Source: Desulfobulbaceae bacterium (GTDB lineage: Bacteria; Desulfobacterota; Desulfobulbia; Desulfobulbales; Desulfocapsaceae). From it: a DNA stretch of 11,100 nucleotides. Under the pieces are notes generated by a model that saw only the letters and a list, made by a program, of their open reading frames with translations, was not told where the DNA came from and searched no databases. How positions within the stretch are numbered: position 1 is the stretch's first letter; each line of letters opens with the position of its first letter. The DNA lies in NCBI GenBank assembly GCA_031256095.1, contig JAIRRG010000235.1, forward strand, positions 1 through 11,100, read 5' to 3'. Below are positions 1-5,762 of the stretch, piece by piece. The position numbers were made by a program, and so were the translations under genes.

Positions 1-104
1 CGTCGCTTCATACAATACAAACTGCAAGCCCTTTGCCCTTTCAATGGACTGCCACTGCTGATTCCATCCTTGAAAAGCTCCATCGACTTTGTTGTCGTAT
101 TTGT
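1..104 (-). other. Open minus-strand frame, unassigned, running off the left edge
   Basis: Reading the minus strand from about 102 to 1 gives 34 codons without a stop. The peptide begins KYDNKVDGAF and ends VLYEAT, rich in Trp, Gln and aromatic residues, so it looks like real protein rather than chance sequence. It stops being meaningful at 105, exactly where the IS1595-family left end begins. The IS may therefore have landed in this gene, or the gene may simply abut it. I do not recognise the family. The frame leaves the window at base 1, so its end cannot be seen. Confidence 0.3.
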
Positions 105-847
105 GGGACAGAATACTAGCACAGAGGCCGGAAAAGGTCTACAAGCTAATCATGGCAATGAATAACAAGTATATTCTCCGTTCAAAAATTTCTGAGGCAA
201 AATTTCGTCAGATTGTCCGGCTTTTCTGTGTGGATTTGAACGCTACACAGATCGCTCAGGTTGCGGGCTTAAACCGCAACACTGTCAATAGATTGTCGGG
301 GGATACGAGAACGCATTGCCTGTGCCCGTGAAGCCGAATCGCCCGTTTCTGGCGAAATTGAAGTTGATGAAAGCTACTTTGGAGCACGCCGGGTTAGAGG
401 TATTAGGGGCTGGGGCGCCCGTGGAAAAACTATCGTTTTCGGCTTGTTCAAAAGGAATGGCTGCGTCTACACGGAAATCGTGCCGGATTGCTCGCGAGTC
501 ACGCTGCAACGCTGCAAGGCATCATCCGTGGACGGATAGACCCGGAAAGCATCATTCATTCTGACGGATGGCGGGGCTATAATGGGCTCATGGACCTCGG
601 CTATCAAAAGCATTACCGGGTGCATCATGGTGAGAATGAGTTTGCCAATGAATACAGTCATATTAACGGTATAGAAAGCTTTTAGGCCTACGCCAAAATC
701 CGTTTAGTTCGTTTTAGGGGCTTGCAAAAAAACACGTTTTATTTCCATTTGAAAGAGTCCGAGTTTCGGTTTAACCATAGGCACCAAGATTTAACCAAAC
801 TCGTCCTCAAAATGTGCAGAGATTTCCCCCTGTGCTAGTCTTGACCC
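105..847 (+). mobile_element. IS1595-family insertion sequence (ISPna2/IS1016-like), defective
   Basis: The element is bounded by imperfect inverted ends. The left end at 105-127 reads GGGACAGAATACTAGCACAG; the right end at 826-847, read on the minus strand, begins GGGTCAAGACTAGCACAG. They share GGG, CA and an uninterrupted ACTAGCACAG block, with a 2-base length difference. The span of about 743 bp suits a small IS1595-group element with one transposase gene. No 8-bp target duplication is visible (left flank GTATTTGT, right flank TTTTTTCG), so one flank has been changed since insertion or the element moved by recombination. The transposase inside is dead, so the copy could only move if served by another element. 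Confidence 0.82.
152..838 (+). pseudogene. IS1595-family DDE transposase, broken by two frameshifts and a nonsense codon
   Basis: Translated across three frames, the parts assemble into one ISPna2/IS1016-type transposase. The N-terminal helix-turn-helix region contains ATQIAQVAGLNRNTVNR. The catalytic Asp follows in GEIEVDESYFG (codon 366-368), then GKTIVFGLFKRNG, the second Asp in IHSDGWRGYNG (563-565), the HYRVHHGENEFA block, and the Glu/Asn motif HINGIESF (Glu 674-676). The C-terminal FRFNH block lies before the stop at 836-838. Lesions: an indel in the G-run 298-302; a tandem duplication of ACGCTGCA at 501-516 (removing one copy restores VTLQGIIRG); and TAG at 683-685 where the family has Trp. 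The start is ATG 152 or 158. All catalytic residues survive, so the decay is recent. Confidence 0.88.
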
Positions 848-855
848 TTTTTTCG

Positions 856-1449
856 ATGAAAATTGCAAGCGAACAGATTCGGACCATTGTGGTAGAGGCA
901 TATTCTTCAGGGGCTGCCAGCAGAAAGCAACTCGCTGAAATATTTGGCTATCATATAGGTAGTATCAGCAGGTGGATCCGGGAAAACCGAAAGACAGAAC
1001 GTCTGGCGCCCCTGCCAAGAGGGCATAGAGTTTCCGTATTCAATGCCGAAGAACGAAAACAACTGGCCGAGTTCATTGAAAATAATCCTGATGCTACTCT
1101 CGATGAAATTCGAAACCATTTTCAAAAACCTTGTTCCTTGGTCGCAATCCATAAGATTGTTCGCAAACTTGGATACGTCTTTTAAAAAACTCTGAAGGCA
1201 AGCGAACAAAAACGCGAGGATATTCGCGAGAGCTGGGAACAATGGCGAACATTTCAAATGCAGGCGGACGCAAAACACCTTGTATTCCTTGATGAATCGG
1301 GAGCAAAGTAAAACAGAACTCTGCGCAGCATGAAAGCGAGAGTGGATGATGAATTGTTTTCGTCAATAGGCAAAGCATTGAACATGGTCACGGCAAACGA
1401 CACTCAAGGCTGGGTTCAATCTTGTGGATATATCATACCTCAAAGCTAA
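856..1449 (+). pseudogene. IS630-family transposase remnant with internal deletion and two stops
   Basis: One continuous frame of 197 codons plus stop starts at ATG 856. The N-terminal half is a helix-turn-helix domain (KQLAEIFGYHIGSISRWIRE) followed by the IS630 linker and the first catalytic Asp in LVFLDESGAK (codon 1291-1293). A TAA at 1183 falls where a Lys is expected, and another at 1309 directly after GAK. From about 1315 the frame jumps to what looks like the extreme C-terminus of the family (LRSMKARVDDELFSSIGKAL, ending near CGYIIPQS). The middle of the DDE domain, with the second Asp and the Glu, is missing although the frame is kept. IS630 transposases are usually about 330-350 residues. 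The 5' end begins only 8 bp past the IS1595 right end, so its left terminus was probably lost. Confidence 0.75.
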
Positions 1450-1452
1450 ATC

Positions 1453-1566
1453 GCTCTAGCCCATTCTTGGTTCAATCGCTTTCGCAAGCTGGCACCTCGA
1501 TACGGAAAAACCGATCTATCATATCTGGCATTCAACATGCTGGCCGTTGCCATGATCGTCCTAACT
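1453..1566 (+). pseudogene. C-terminal scrap of an IS5-superfamily transposase
   Basis: Immediately after the IS630 stop, a frame reads AHSWFNRFRKLAPRYGKTDL and then SYLAFNMLAVAMIVL. This resembles the conserved C-terminal block of IS5-group transposases (HSWFNRFRKL..RYEK..., then a small hydrophobic helix), which holds the last catalytic region. Only about 38 residues remain. No ends or upstream domain are visible. It is probably left from a third element that recombined with or inserted beside the IS630 copy. The open frame continues further but has no family resemblance past about 1566. Confidence 0.6.
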
Positions 1567-1575
1567 TATCTCTAT

Positions 1576-1653
1576 TTAATGAATAAGCTCCAAACCTTTT
1601 ATTTGCAGATAAGTTCTAAGTTTACGCCGTGTTGCTTTTTCTTCTGTGGTCAT
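1576..1653 (-). pseudogene. Probable N-terminal scrap of an IS481-like transposase
   Basis: A 25-codon minus-strand frame starts at ATG 1653 behind a strong AGGAGG site (1661-1666) and reads MTTEEKATRRKL before diverging and stopping at 1576. MTxEEKATRRKL followed by a helix-turn-helix is a common start for IS481-type transposases. Only about a dozen residues match here, so the assignment is tentative. The leader holds a small hairpin, GGGTA-loop-TACCC (1677-1690). The fragment faces away from the dehydrogenase and is not expected to be functional. Confidence 0.35.
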
Positions 1654-1732
1654 ACGTCTTCCTCCTGGTCAAAATGGGTAAGGCTACCCGTTAACCTGAT
1701 TCAGGGTCGTATGACCACACCTTATTGTGGTC
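1645..1732. repeat. Nested inverted repeats built on TGTGGTC
   Basis: TGTGGTCATACG at 1645-1656 has a perfect 12-bp inverted partner, CGTATGACCACA, at 1708-1719. The latter half also forms a tight hairpin with a third copy: GACCACA (1713-1719), six-base loop, TGTGGTC (1726-1732). Within it, GGTC-N4-GACC (1705-1716) resembles the dyads bound by GntR/FadR-type regulators. It lies between IS scraps and the 3' end of the dehydrogenase gene, so it may be an IS end or leader and not an operator. Confidence 0.55.
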
Positions 1733-1805
1733 AACTGTCAGATGAATACTGTATCAGTACGCATTGGGCGTCAGCACCCGGCAAAGACCGCTCTGGCCCT
1801 TACCC

Positions 1806-2564
1806 TTATTTCGGTGCCAGCCGGATGGCGCCGTCCAGGCGGATGACCTCGCCATTGAGCATGTCGTTTTCAATGATCTGCCTGACCAGTTTGGCATAGT
1901 CCTCCGGGGTGCCGAGGCGACTGGGGAAGGGCACGCTGGCGGCCAGCGCATCCTGTATATCTTGGCGCAAGGTACGCAACATGGGTGTGCTGAAGATGCC
2001 GGGGGCGATGGTCATGTTGCGGATGCCGCTCCTAGCTAAGTCGCGGGCAATCGGCAATGTCATGCTGACGACGCCGCCCTTGCTGGCGCTGTAGGCGGCC
2101 TGGCCTATCTGGCCGTCGTAGGCGGCGACACTGGCGGTGGAAATCAGCACACCGCGCTCGCCGGTACTTTCCGGTTCGTTCTTGCACATGGCATCGGCCG
2201 CCAGACGGATCATGTTAAATGTGCCCACTAAGTTGACCGTGATAACTTTGTTGAACAAGTCCAGACTGTGGGCGCCATTTTTGCCCACGGTTTTTTCAGG
2301 CCCGGCGATGCCGGCACAGTTGATCAGACCCATCAGCTTGCCCATCGCTTGGGCCTTGGCCACCACGGCCTGGCCGTCGGCTTCGCTGCTGACGTTACAC
2401 TTGATAAAAGCGCCACCGATCTCACGGGCCACAACCTCGCCCATTTCGACCTGCATGTCGGCAATCACGACTCTGCCGCTCGCTGACGCCAACATGCGGG
2501 CCGTGCCTTCACCCAAGCCAGACGCACCGCCGGTGACAATGAAAACCTTGTCCTTGATCTGCAT
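1806..2564 (-). CDS. 3-hydroxyacyl-CoA dehydrogenase type 2 (HSD17B10-like short-chain dehydrogenase)
   Basis: A 252-residue SDR, full length for the family, likely cytoplasmic. It has the nucleotide-binding TGGASGLG at residues 11-18 and an acidic residue ending beta-2 (IAD, Asp36) that favours NAD(H). NCAG lies at 82-85, catalytic Ser145 in ISTASVA, and Tyr158/Lys162 in AYSASKGG. The stretch GQAAYSASKGG..SMTLPIARDLA, then IAPGIFSTP, FPSRLGTPEDYA and a C-terminal NGEVIRLDGAIR..PK is the signature of HSD10/type-II 3-hydroxyacyl-CoA dehydrogenases. These oxidise (S)-3-hydroxyacyl-CoA, including 2-methyl-branched substrates, to 3-ketoacyl-CoA. The start at 2564 is set by a GGAGG about 9 bases upstream. 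It is the third beta-oxidation step of this cluster and the last intact gene of the minus-strand series. Whether it prefers straight, branched or ring substrates cannot be read from sequence. Confidence 0.92.
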   Translation of the reverse strand: MQIKDKVFIVTGGASGLGEGTARMLASASGRVVIADMQVEMGEVVAREIGGAFIKCNVSSEADGQAVVAKAQAMGKLMGLINCAGIAGPEKTVGKNGAHSLDLFNKVITVNLVGTFNMIRLAADAMCKNEPESTGERGVLISTASVAAYDGQIGQAAYSASKGGVVSMTLPIARDLARSGIRNMTIAPGIFSTPMLRTLRQDIQDALAASVPFPSRLGTPEDYAKLVRQIIENDMLNGEVIRLDGAIRLAPK

Positions 2565-2663
2565 AATAGTGTCCTCCTCGAAAAAATGTGTGTATCAATT
2601 GAATCGGCGCTCGGTTTGGCGTAGGCTACAACAGCCTCGGCCTGGCCGGTGTCGAAATGCCTC

Positions 2664-2858
2664 CTACCAGCTATCCCGACGAATATTTTCCCAAACGGTA
2701 GCAAAACAGCGAAACAGTCTTTGGCCTTTTCTTTCCAGGCCGCTTCCGACTCCTTCAAAACTACGTTTTCCCCGACGTTGGCGAAGTGGAGCTGAATTTC
2801 CGCATCTAACGCCTCCGTAGTAAGTTATTGTTTTTTCGTGATAATTTAACTCTGTCAT
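2664..2858 (-). pseudogene. Possible small decayed gene upstream of the HSD10-like gene
   Basis: A frame starting at ATG 2858 reads MTELNYHEKTITYYGG and then turns Arg-rich. A second frame takes over with ALDAEIQLHFANVGENVVL and KESEAAWKEKAKDCFA, which looks like genuine protein. The first frame returns with ATVWENIRRDSW and stop at 2664. The most natural reading is one small protein of about 65 residues disrupted by two roughly compensating frameshifts, near 2815 and 2705. I do not recognise its family. Its start has no clear ribosome site. The remaining sequence to 2565 is the leader of the dehydrogenase gene. Confidence 0.35.
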
Positions 2859-2896
2859 ACCTTTAAAAATCTATCACTCCACCGGCTCAATGATGA

Positions 2897-3019
2897 TTAC
2901 CTGGCCGATGCATTGCGGTCAGCCAGAGCGGCGCAGCCAAGGAGGAAGCAGCCTTTATTTGTGACCACCGCGCCATCCAATGAGTCAATCGGCTTGGCGA
3001 CAATGACCGACAACGACAT
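2897..3019 (-). CDS. Small ORF (40 aa) directly after the enoyl-CoA hydratase, function unknown
   Basis: ATG at 3019 sits behind AGGAGATCGAA, a good ribosome site, 34 bases past the hydratase stop. The 40-residue product starts MSLSVIVAKPIDSLDGAVVT, continues through a Cys-containing hydrophobic segment (CFLLGCAALADRN) and stops at 2897. In another frame the same DNA continues as IGQVIIIEPVE with a stop at 2874, which reads like the authentic C-terminus. The present ORF may therefore be a frameshifted and internally deleted remnant of a larger enzyme. I cannot name the family. It is either a small translated protein or, more likely given its neighbours, a gene stub that kept its start signals. 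Confidence 0.4.
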   Translation of the reverse strand: MSLSVIVAKPIDSLDGAVVTNKGCFLLGCAALADRNASAR

Positions 3020-3052
3020 TTCGATCTCCTGTTTTCTGTCCTCCATTGGCTG

Positions 3053-3820
3053 TCAGCGCCCGGCAAAGATGGCTTTTTGCCGCGCCTTGAAAGCGGCGAC
3101 ACCGGTCTTTTTGTCCTCGGTGTCGCAGAGCTTAGCAAATTCAACCTTTTCTTTACTCAGTCCATCGGCCAGTGGCAGCGATAGAGTGGCGTAAGTGGTG
3201 GCCTTGATGCTGGCGACGGCCAAGGGGGCGTTGGCCGCAATTTTTTCAGCCAGGCATATAGCATCATCCAAGGCGCTTTTCGCTGCCAGCCGGTCGATGA
3301 GGCCAATGGCCAAAGCTTCTTTGGCATCAACAGATTGGCCGGTAGTCATCATCTCCAAGGCCCGGCCAAGGCCGACCAGCCGCGGCAGAAGCTGGGTGCC
3401 GCCCGCTCCCGGCAATACTCCCAGGCGCACTTCCGGCAGGCCGAGGATAGCCTTTTCCGCGGCCACGCGCATATCGCAAGACATGGCCAGCTCCAGGCCG
3501 CCGCCCATAGCCGGGCCATTGATGGCGGCAATCACTGCCTTTGGACTATTGCGCAGAGCGGCGAGGGCCATTCTCAGGTGGTCGCCCCCGGAAATAGCAG
3601 TTTGCGAGTTGCAAGCCGCCAGCTCGTTTAGATCAGCCCCGGCGACGAAGCATTTGCCCTCGCCGGTGACGATGATGACCCGTACCTTCGGCGCGGCGCT
3701 GGCCTCGCCAACGGCCTCAAGTAAGGCAACGCTGGTTGCCTGGTCCATGGCGTTGACCGGTGGGTGATCAATGGTCAAGATACGGATCGTTTCCGTGTGC
3801 TTGGTGATGGTTACACTCAT
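3053..3820 (-). CDS. Enoyl-CoA hydratase / isomerase family (crotonase)
   Basis: A 255-residue crotonase, the normal length. The oxyanion-hole segment CFVAGADLNEL lies at about 57-67 and the second one in AINGPAMGGGLELAMSCD at about 99-116. Both glutamates of true hydratases are present: Glu110 in GGGLELA and Glu130 in LGLPEVRLGVLPGAGGTQ, matching Glu144 and Glu164 of rat mitochondrial hydratase. It should therefore hydrate trans-2-enoyl-CoA to (S)-3-hydroxyacyl-CoA rather than merely isomerise. The C-terminal helices end with AFKARQKAIFAGR, typical of the family. The start at 3820 has a GGAG site and is separated by one base from the stop of a decayed frame upstream (TGA-T-ATG), which shows former translational coupling. 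The product feeds the HSD10-like dehydrogenase encoded at 1806-2564. Confidence 0.93.
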   Translation of the reverse strand: MSVTITKHTETIRILTIDHPPVNAMDQATSVALLEAVGEASAAPKVRVIIVTGEGKCFVAGADLNELAACNSQTAISGGDHLRMALAALRNSPKAVIAAINGPAMGGGLELAMSCDMRVAAEKAILGLPEVRLGVLPGAGGTQLLPRLVGLGRALEMMTTGQSVDAKEALAIGLIDRLAAKSALDDAICLAEKIAANAPLAVASIKATTYATLSLPLADGLSKEKVEFAKLCDTEDKKTGVAAFKARQKAIFAGR

Positions 3821-3821
3821 A

Positions 3822-4050
3822 TCATGACTCCTTCTTTCGTTTCCATGGCCAAGGCGTCATCGCCTTGGCCGCATTTGCTGGGTAATGGTAGTGGCTTTTG
3901 CCGTTATGGCCATCATTATTGCCAATAACCTTCTCTCTATACACCTGTACGGCGCTGAGATAGTCGTGGCGATGACCTTCTCAAAATACTCGTCGCTTCT
4001 GGGATACAGACCGCGAGCACGGTGTCGAAATGGCGCATGGCCTGCTTTTT
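3822..4050 (-). pseudogene. 3' remnant of an unidentified gene coupled to the enoyl-CoA hydratase
   Basis: An open minus-strand frame from 3980 to the TGA at 3824-3822 encodes 52 residues, including HRHDYLSAVQVYREKVIGNN, SHYHYPANAAKAM and the end TPWPWKRKKES. The composition, with many His, Tyr and Trp, looks like a real C-terminus. Just upstream another frame reads FRHRARGLYPRSDEYFEKV (about 3984-4040) and would join it after one frameshift near 3980. No start codon or ribosome site belongs to it. The stop is one base from the hydratase ATG, so it was probably the preceding operon gene, now cut to its last 70 or so codons. I could not identify the family. A perfect hairpin falls inside its last codons. 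Confidence 0.4.
3847..3870. repeat. Perfect 10-bp hairpin upstream of the enoyl-CoA hydratase
   Basis: GGCCAAGGCG, loop TCAT, then CGCCTTGGCC. It lies 27 bases before the hydratase start on the minus strand. Neither side has a T-run, so it is not a standard intrinsic terminator. It could be an RNA stability or processing element, or a chance structure in the tail of the decayed upstream frame. Confidence 0.6.
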
Positions 4051-4204
4051 AAAATTGAGTAATATTGCATGGGATGAGAACTATCACCTGCCGAACTCCT
4101 CGTCTTCGGCGAAAAATGATCAAGAAAAAGCTGGCGCAATTGCCGCTTCGCCCTTTATGTCCATCTGATATTGGTGAATCTAAAATAGCAGGTGATTATT
4201 AATC
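4051..4204. other. Non-coding stretch between the porin terminator and the decayed frame
   Basis: I see no intact gene here. A minus-strand frame reads MDIKGEAAIAPAFS, an in-frame TGA, then FFAEDEEFGR, which could be another scrap of a decayed gene but lacks a ribosome site. No convincing -35/-10 pair stands out, although a promoter would be needed for the hydratase after the strong terminator at 4205-4262. Confidence 0.3.
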
Positions 4205-4262
4205 AAAAAAACACCCCCTCCCCTCCCTTATGGGAAGGTAGCGCGTAGCGCTGGGGAGAGGG
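4205..4262 (-). terminator. Intrinsic terminator downstream of the porin gene
   Basis: On the minus strand, CCCTCTCCCC (4262-4253) can pair over about 10 bp with GGGGAGGGGG (4224-4215). It encloses a small AGCGC-GTA-GCGCT hairpin (4240-4252) and a second stem, CCTTCCC-ATAA-GGGAGG. Seven T's follow (4211-4205). It begins 24 bases past the porin stop. The strength implies that the porin is a separate transcription unit from the hydratase. The GC-rich palindromic body resembles dispersed REP-like elements. Confidence 0.78.
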
Positions 4263-4286
4263 ATATACAGACTGAATCGAAGATAT

Positions 4287-5762
4287 TTAGAATTTGGTAT
4301 TCACACCGACCATGATGCCATCGGGGTTATAGCCATTTTCAGGATTAACACTGCCGGACAGGTCACCACCGTCATTCAGAGGATAGCTGGCATGCTTGCC
4401 GTTGAACGCTTTGCCCCAGTTGACGTACAGCGTTGACGCCTTGAAGAGCTTGTAGGTATAGGCAACGCCAACCAACTGAGTGTCCGCATCCGTGACGCCA
4501 GTGGATTTATCGTTGATTCTCGCGTAGCTGCCTATGATGGCGTGGTCGCGCAAGAAGGGCACCTTGGCGCTGACGCTCCAGCCATCGGCATCCGCCAAGG
4601 CTACGCCTGTGGTGCCTGTACCACCCTTGCCGCTACCATTATACCAGCCCGAGACGTAATTGCCGTAAACCTTGACGACATCAAAATCATAACTGGCGAC
4701 GGCTTGCCAGCCCTGGTGTTGTCCCTGACCGACTATTTGCGCCACGTAGTAAGGGTTGGTTACGCTCCATGCCGTTACCGCCGCGGTCAGCCCTTTGAGG
4801 GGTGATTCAACCGGGCCGCGATAGAAGAGGGCGAGATCATAACCCTCACCGGAGGAGTCCGTTACGTCGTGGGTCCCCACGGTGTTGCCAGTATTGGCAA
4901 GGGTAGGAGTGGTAGGGTCATTGGTGTTGTTTTCACTACCAGCGAAGTAGGTGGCCCAAACCGAGAGTCCTTTGAGGTATCCTTCAAAGTCAGGCGTCTT
5001 ATAAACAATCGAGTTGTTCACGCGGGTGGGCATGCCGCCGATGAGCGGCAACAGGAGACCGCTGGCGCCATAGAACCCGGGCCCGAAGGCGCTGCCCTCG
5101 ATGGCGGCGCCAATATATGAGCCGGTGTATTGACGGCCCAGCGTCAGCTTGCCAAACATGTCGCTGCCCATACCGGCATAGGCTTGACGCGAGAATATTT
5201 GGCTGCCTTTGCCGTTAAGGGTGCTGGAAGACATCGAGTAGTTGTTGACGCCGGCGGCACCTGGCGAGTTGTCGCTGCCGACGACGCCGGTTGAAATGTC
5301 GACGCCCATTTCGAGCTCGCCAATGGCGTGCAAACCGTTCGTAACTTCCTTGTCCGCTTTAAGGCCGATGCTCGACGCCGTCATACCGTTGGAGCCAACG
5401 CTGAATTTGCGGCCATAACCGCTGTTGGTGTTGGCGACGTTGACGTCCAGGGTGGCATACCAGCTAAGGCCTTGAGGAAGGATACTCTTGGCCGCTTGAG
5501 CTGGGGTTTTGGCTGTGGCTTCAACTAAAGATGGAGCTGGAGCTTGCGCTGCGCGGGTTTCGATTCTTTCGATTGCCGCCTTTTGATTAGCCTGAGCGGC
5601 AAGCAATTTATTGATCAGCGCCTGCTGTTCCGCCACTTGTCGTTTCAATGCCTGAAGTTCGGTTTCGGCATGAGCGGGAATGGCGGATACTGCGCTCAAG
5701 GCGCCAAATCCAAGTAGCGCGGCAATTGCGATGCGTGTTGCTTTCATTCGCTTTTCATTCAT
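4287..5762 (-). CDS. Outer-membrane porin, Gram-negative general porin type, with N-terminal coiled coil
   Basis: 491 residues. Residues 1-32 form a Sec signal peptide: basic MNEKRMKATR, a hydrophobic core, and cleavage likely after AHA at 32. Residues 33-70 are a heptad-like segment (ELQALKRQVAEQQALINKLL), followed by a Pro/Ala linker to about 95. The rest is a beta-barrel of alternating strands from LSWYATLDVNVANT (99) to the terminal GVMVGVNTKF-like strand ending in Phe, the outer-membrane assembly signal. Strand pairs such as SIGLKADKEVTNGLHAIGELEMG and FGKLTLGRQYTGSY are typical of trimeric proteobacterial porins. It would let small anionic or hydrophilic solutes, perhaps the acid degraded by this cluster, cross the outer membrane. 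The start at 5762 has an AGGAGG site, and a hairpin-rich leader lies upstream. It is flanked by its own terminator, so it can be regulated independently. Substrate specificity is not readable. Confidence 0.9.
   Translation of the reverse strand: MNEKRMKATRIAIAALLGFGALSAVSAIPAHAETELQALKRQVAEQQALINKLLAAQANQKAAIERIETRAAQAPAPSLVEATAKTPAQAAKSILPQGLSWYATLDVNVANTNSGYGRKFSVGSNGMTASSIGLKADKEVTNGLHAIGELEMGVDISTGVVGSDNSPGAAGVNNYSMSSSTLNGKGSQIFSRQAYAGMGSDMFGKLTLGRQYTGSYIGAAIEGSAFGPGFYGASGLLLPLIGGMPTRVNNSIVYKTPDFEGYLKGLSVWATYFAGSENNTNDPTTPTLANTGNTVGTHDVTDSSGEGYDLALFYRGPVESPLKGLTAAVTAWSVTNPYYVAQIVGQGQHQGWQAVASYDFDVVKVYGNYVSGWYNGSGKGGTGTTGVALADADGWSVSAKVPFLRDHAIIGSYARINDKSTGVTDADTQLVGVAYTYKLFKASTLYVNWGKAFNGKHASYPLNDGGDLSGSVNPENGYNPDGIMVGVNTKF

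Noticed and set aside
97..855. Target-site duplication around the IS1595 element
   Set aside because: The eight bases on each side (GTATTTGT and TTTTTTCG) do not match, nor do nearby offsets.
2137..2820. A 227-codon plus-strand ORF opposite the HSD10-like gene
   Set aside because: It is antisense to a well-supported dehydrogenase and its leader, and its translation is low-complexity and lacks any motif.
3195..3767. A 190-codon plus-strand ORF opposite the enoyl-CoA hydratase
   Set aside because: Shadow frame: it is rich in Ala, Ser, Arg and Pro, as expected for the reverse of a GC-biased gene.
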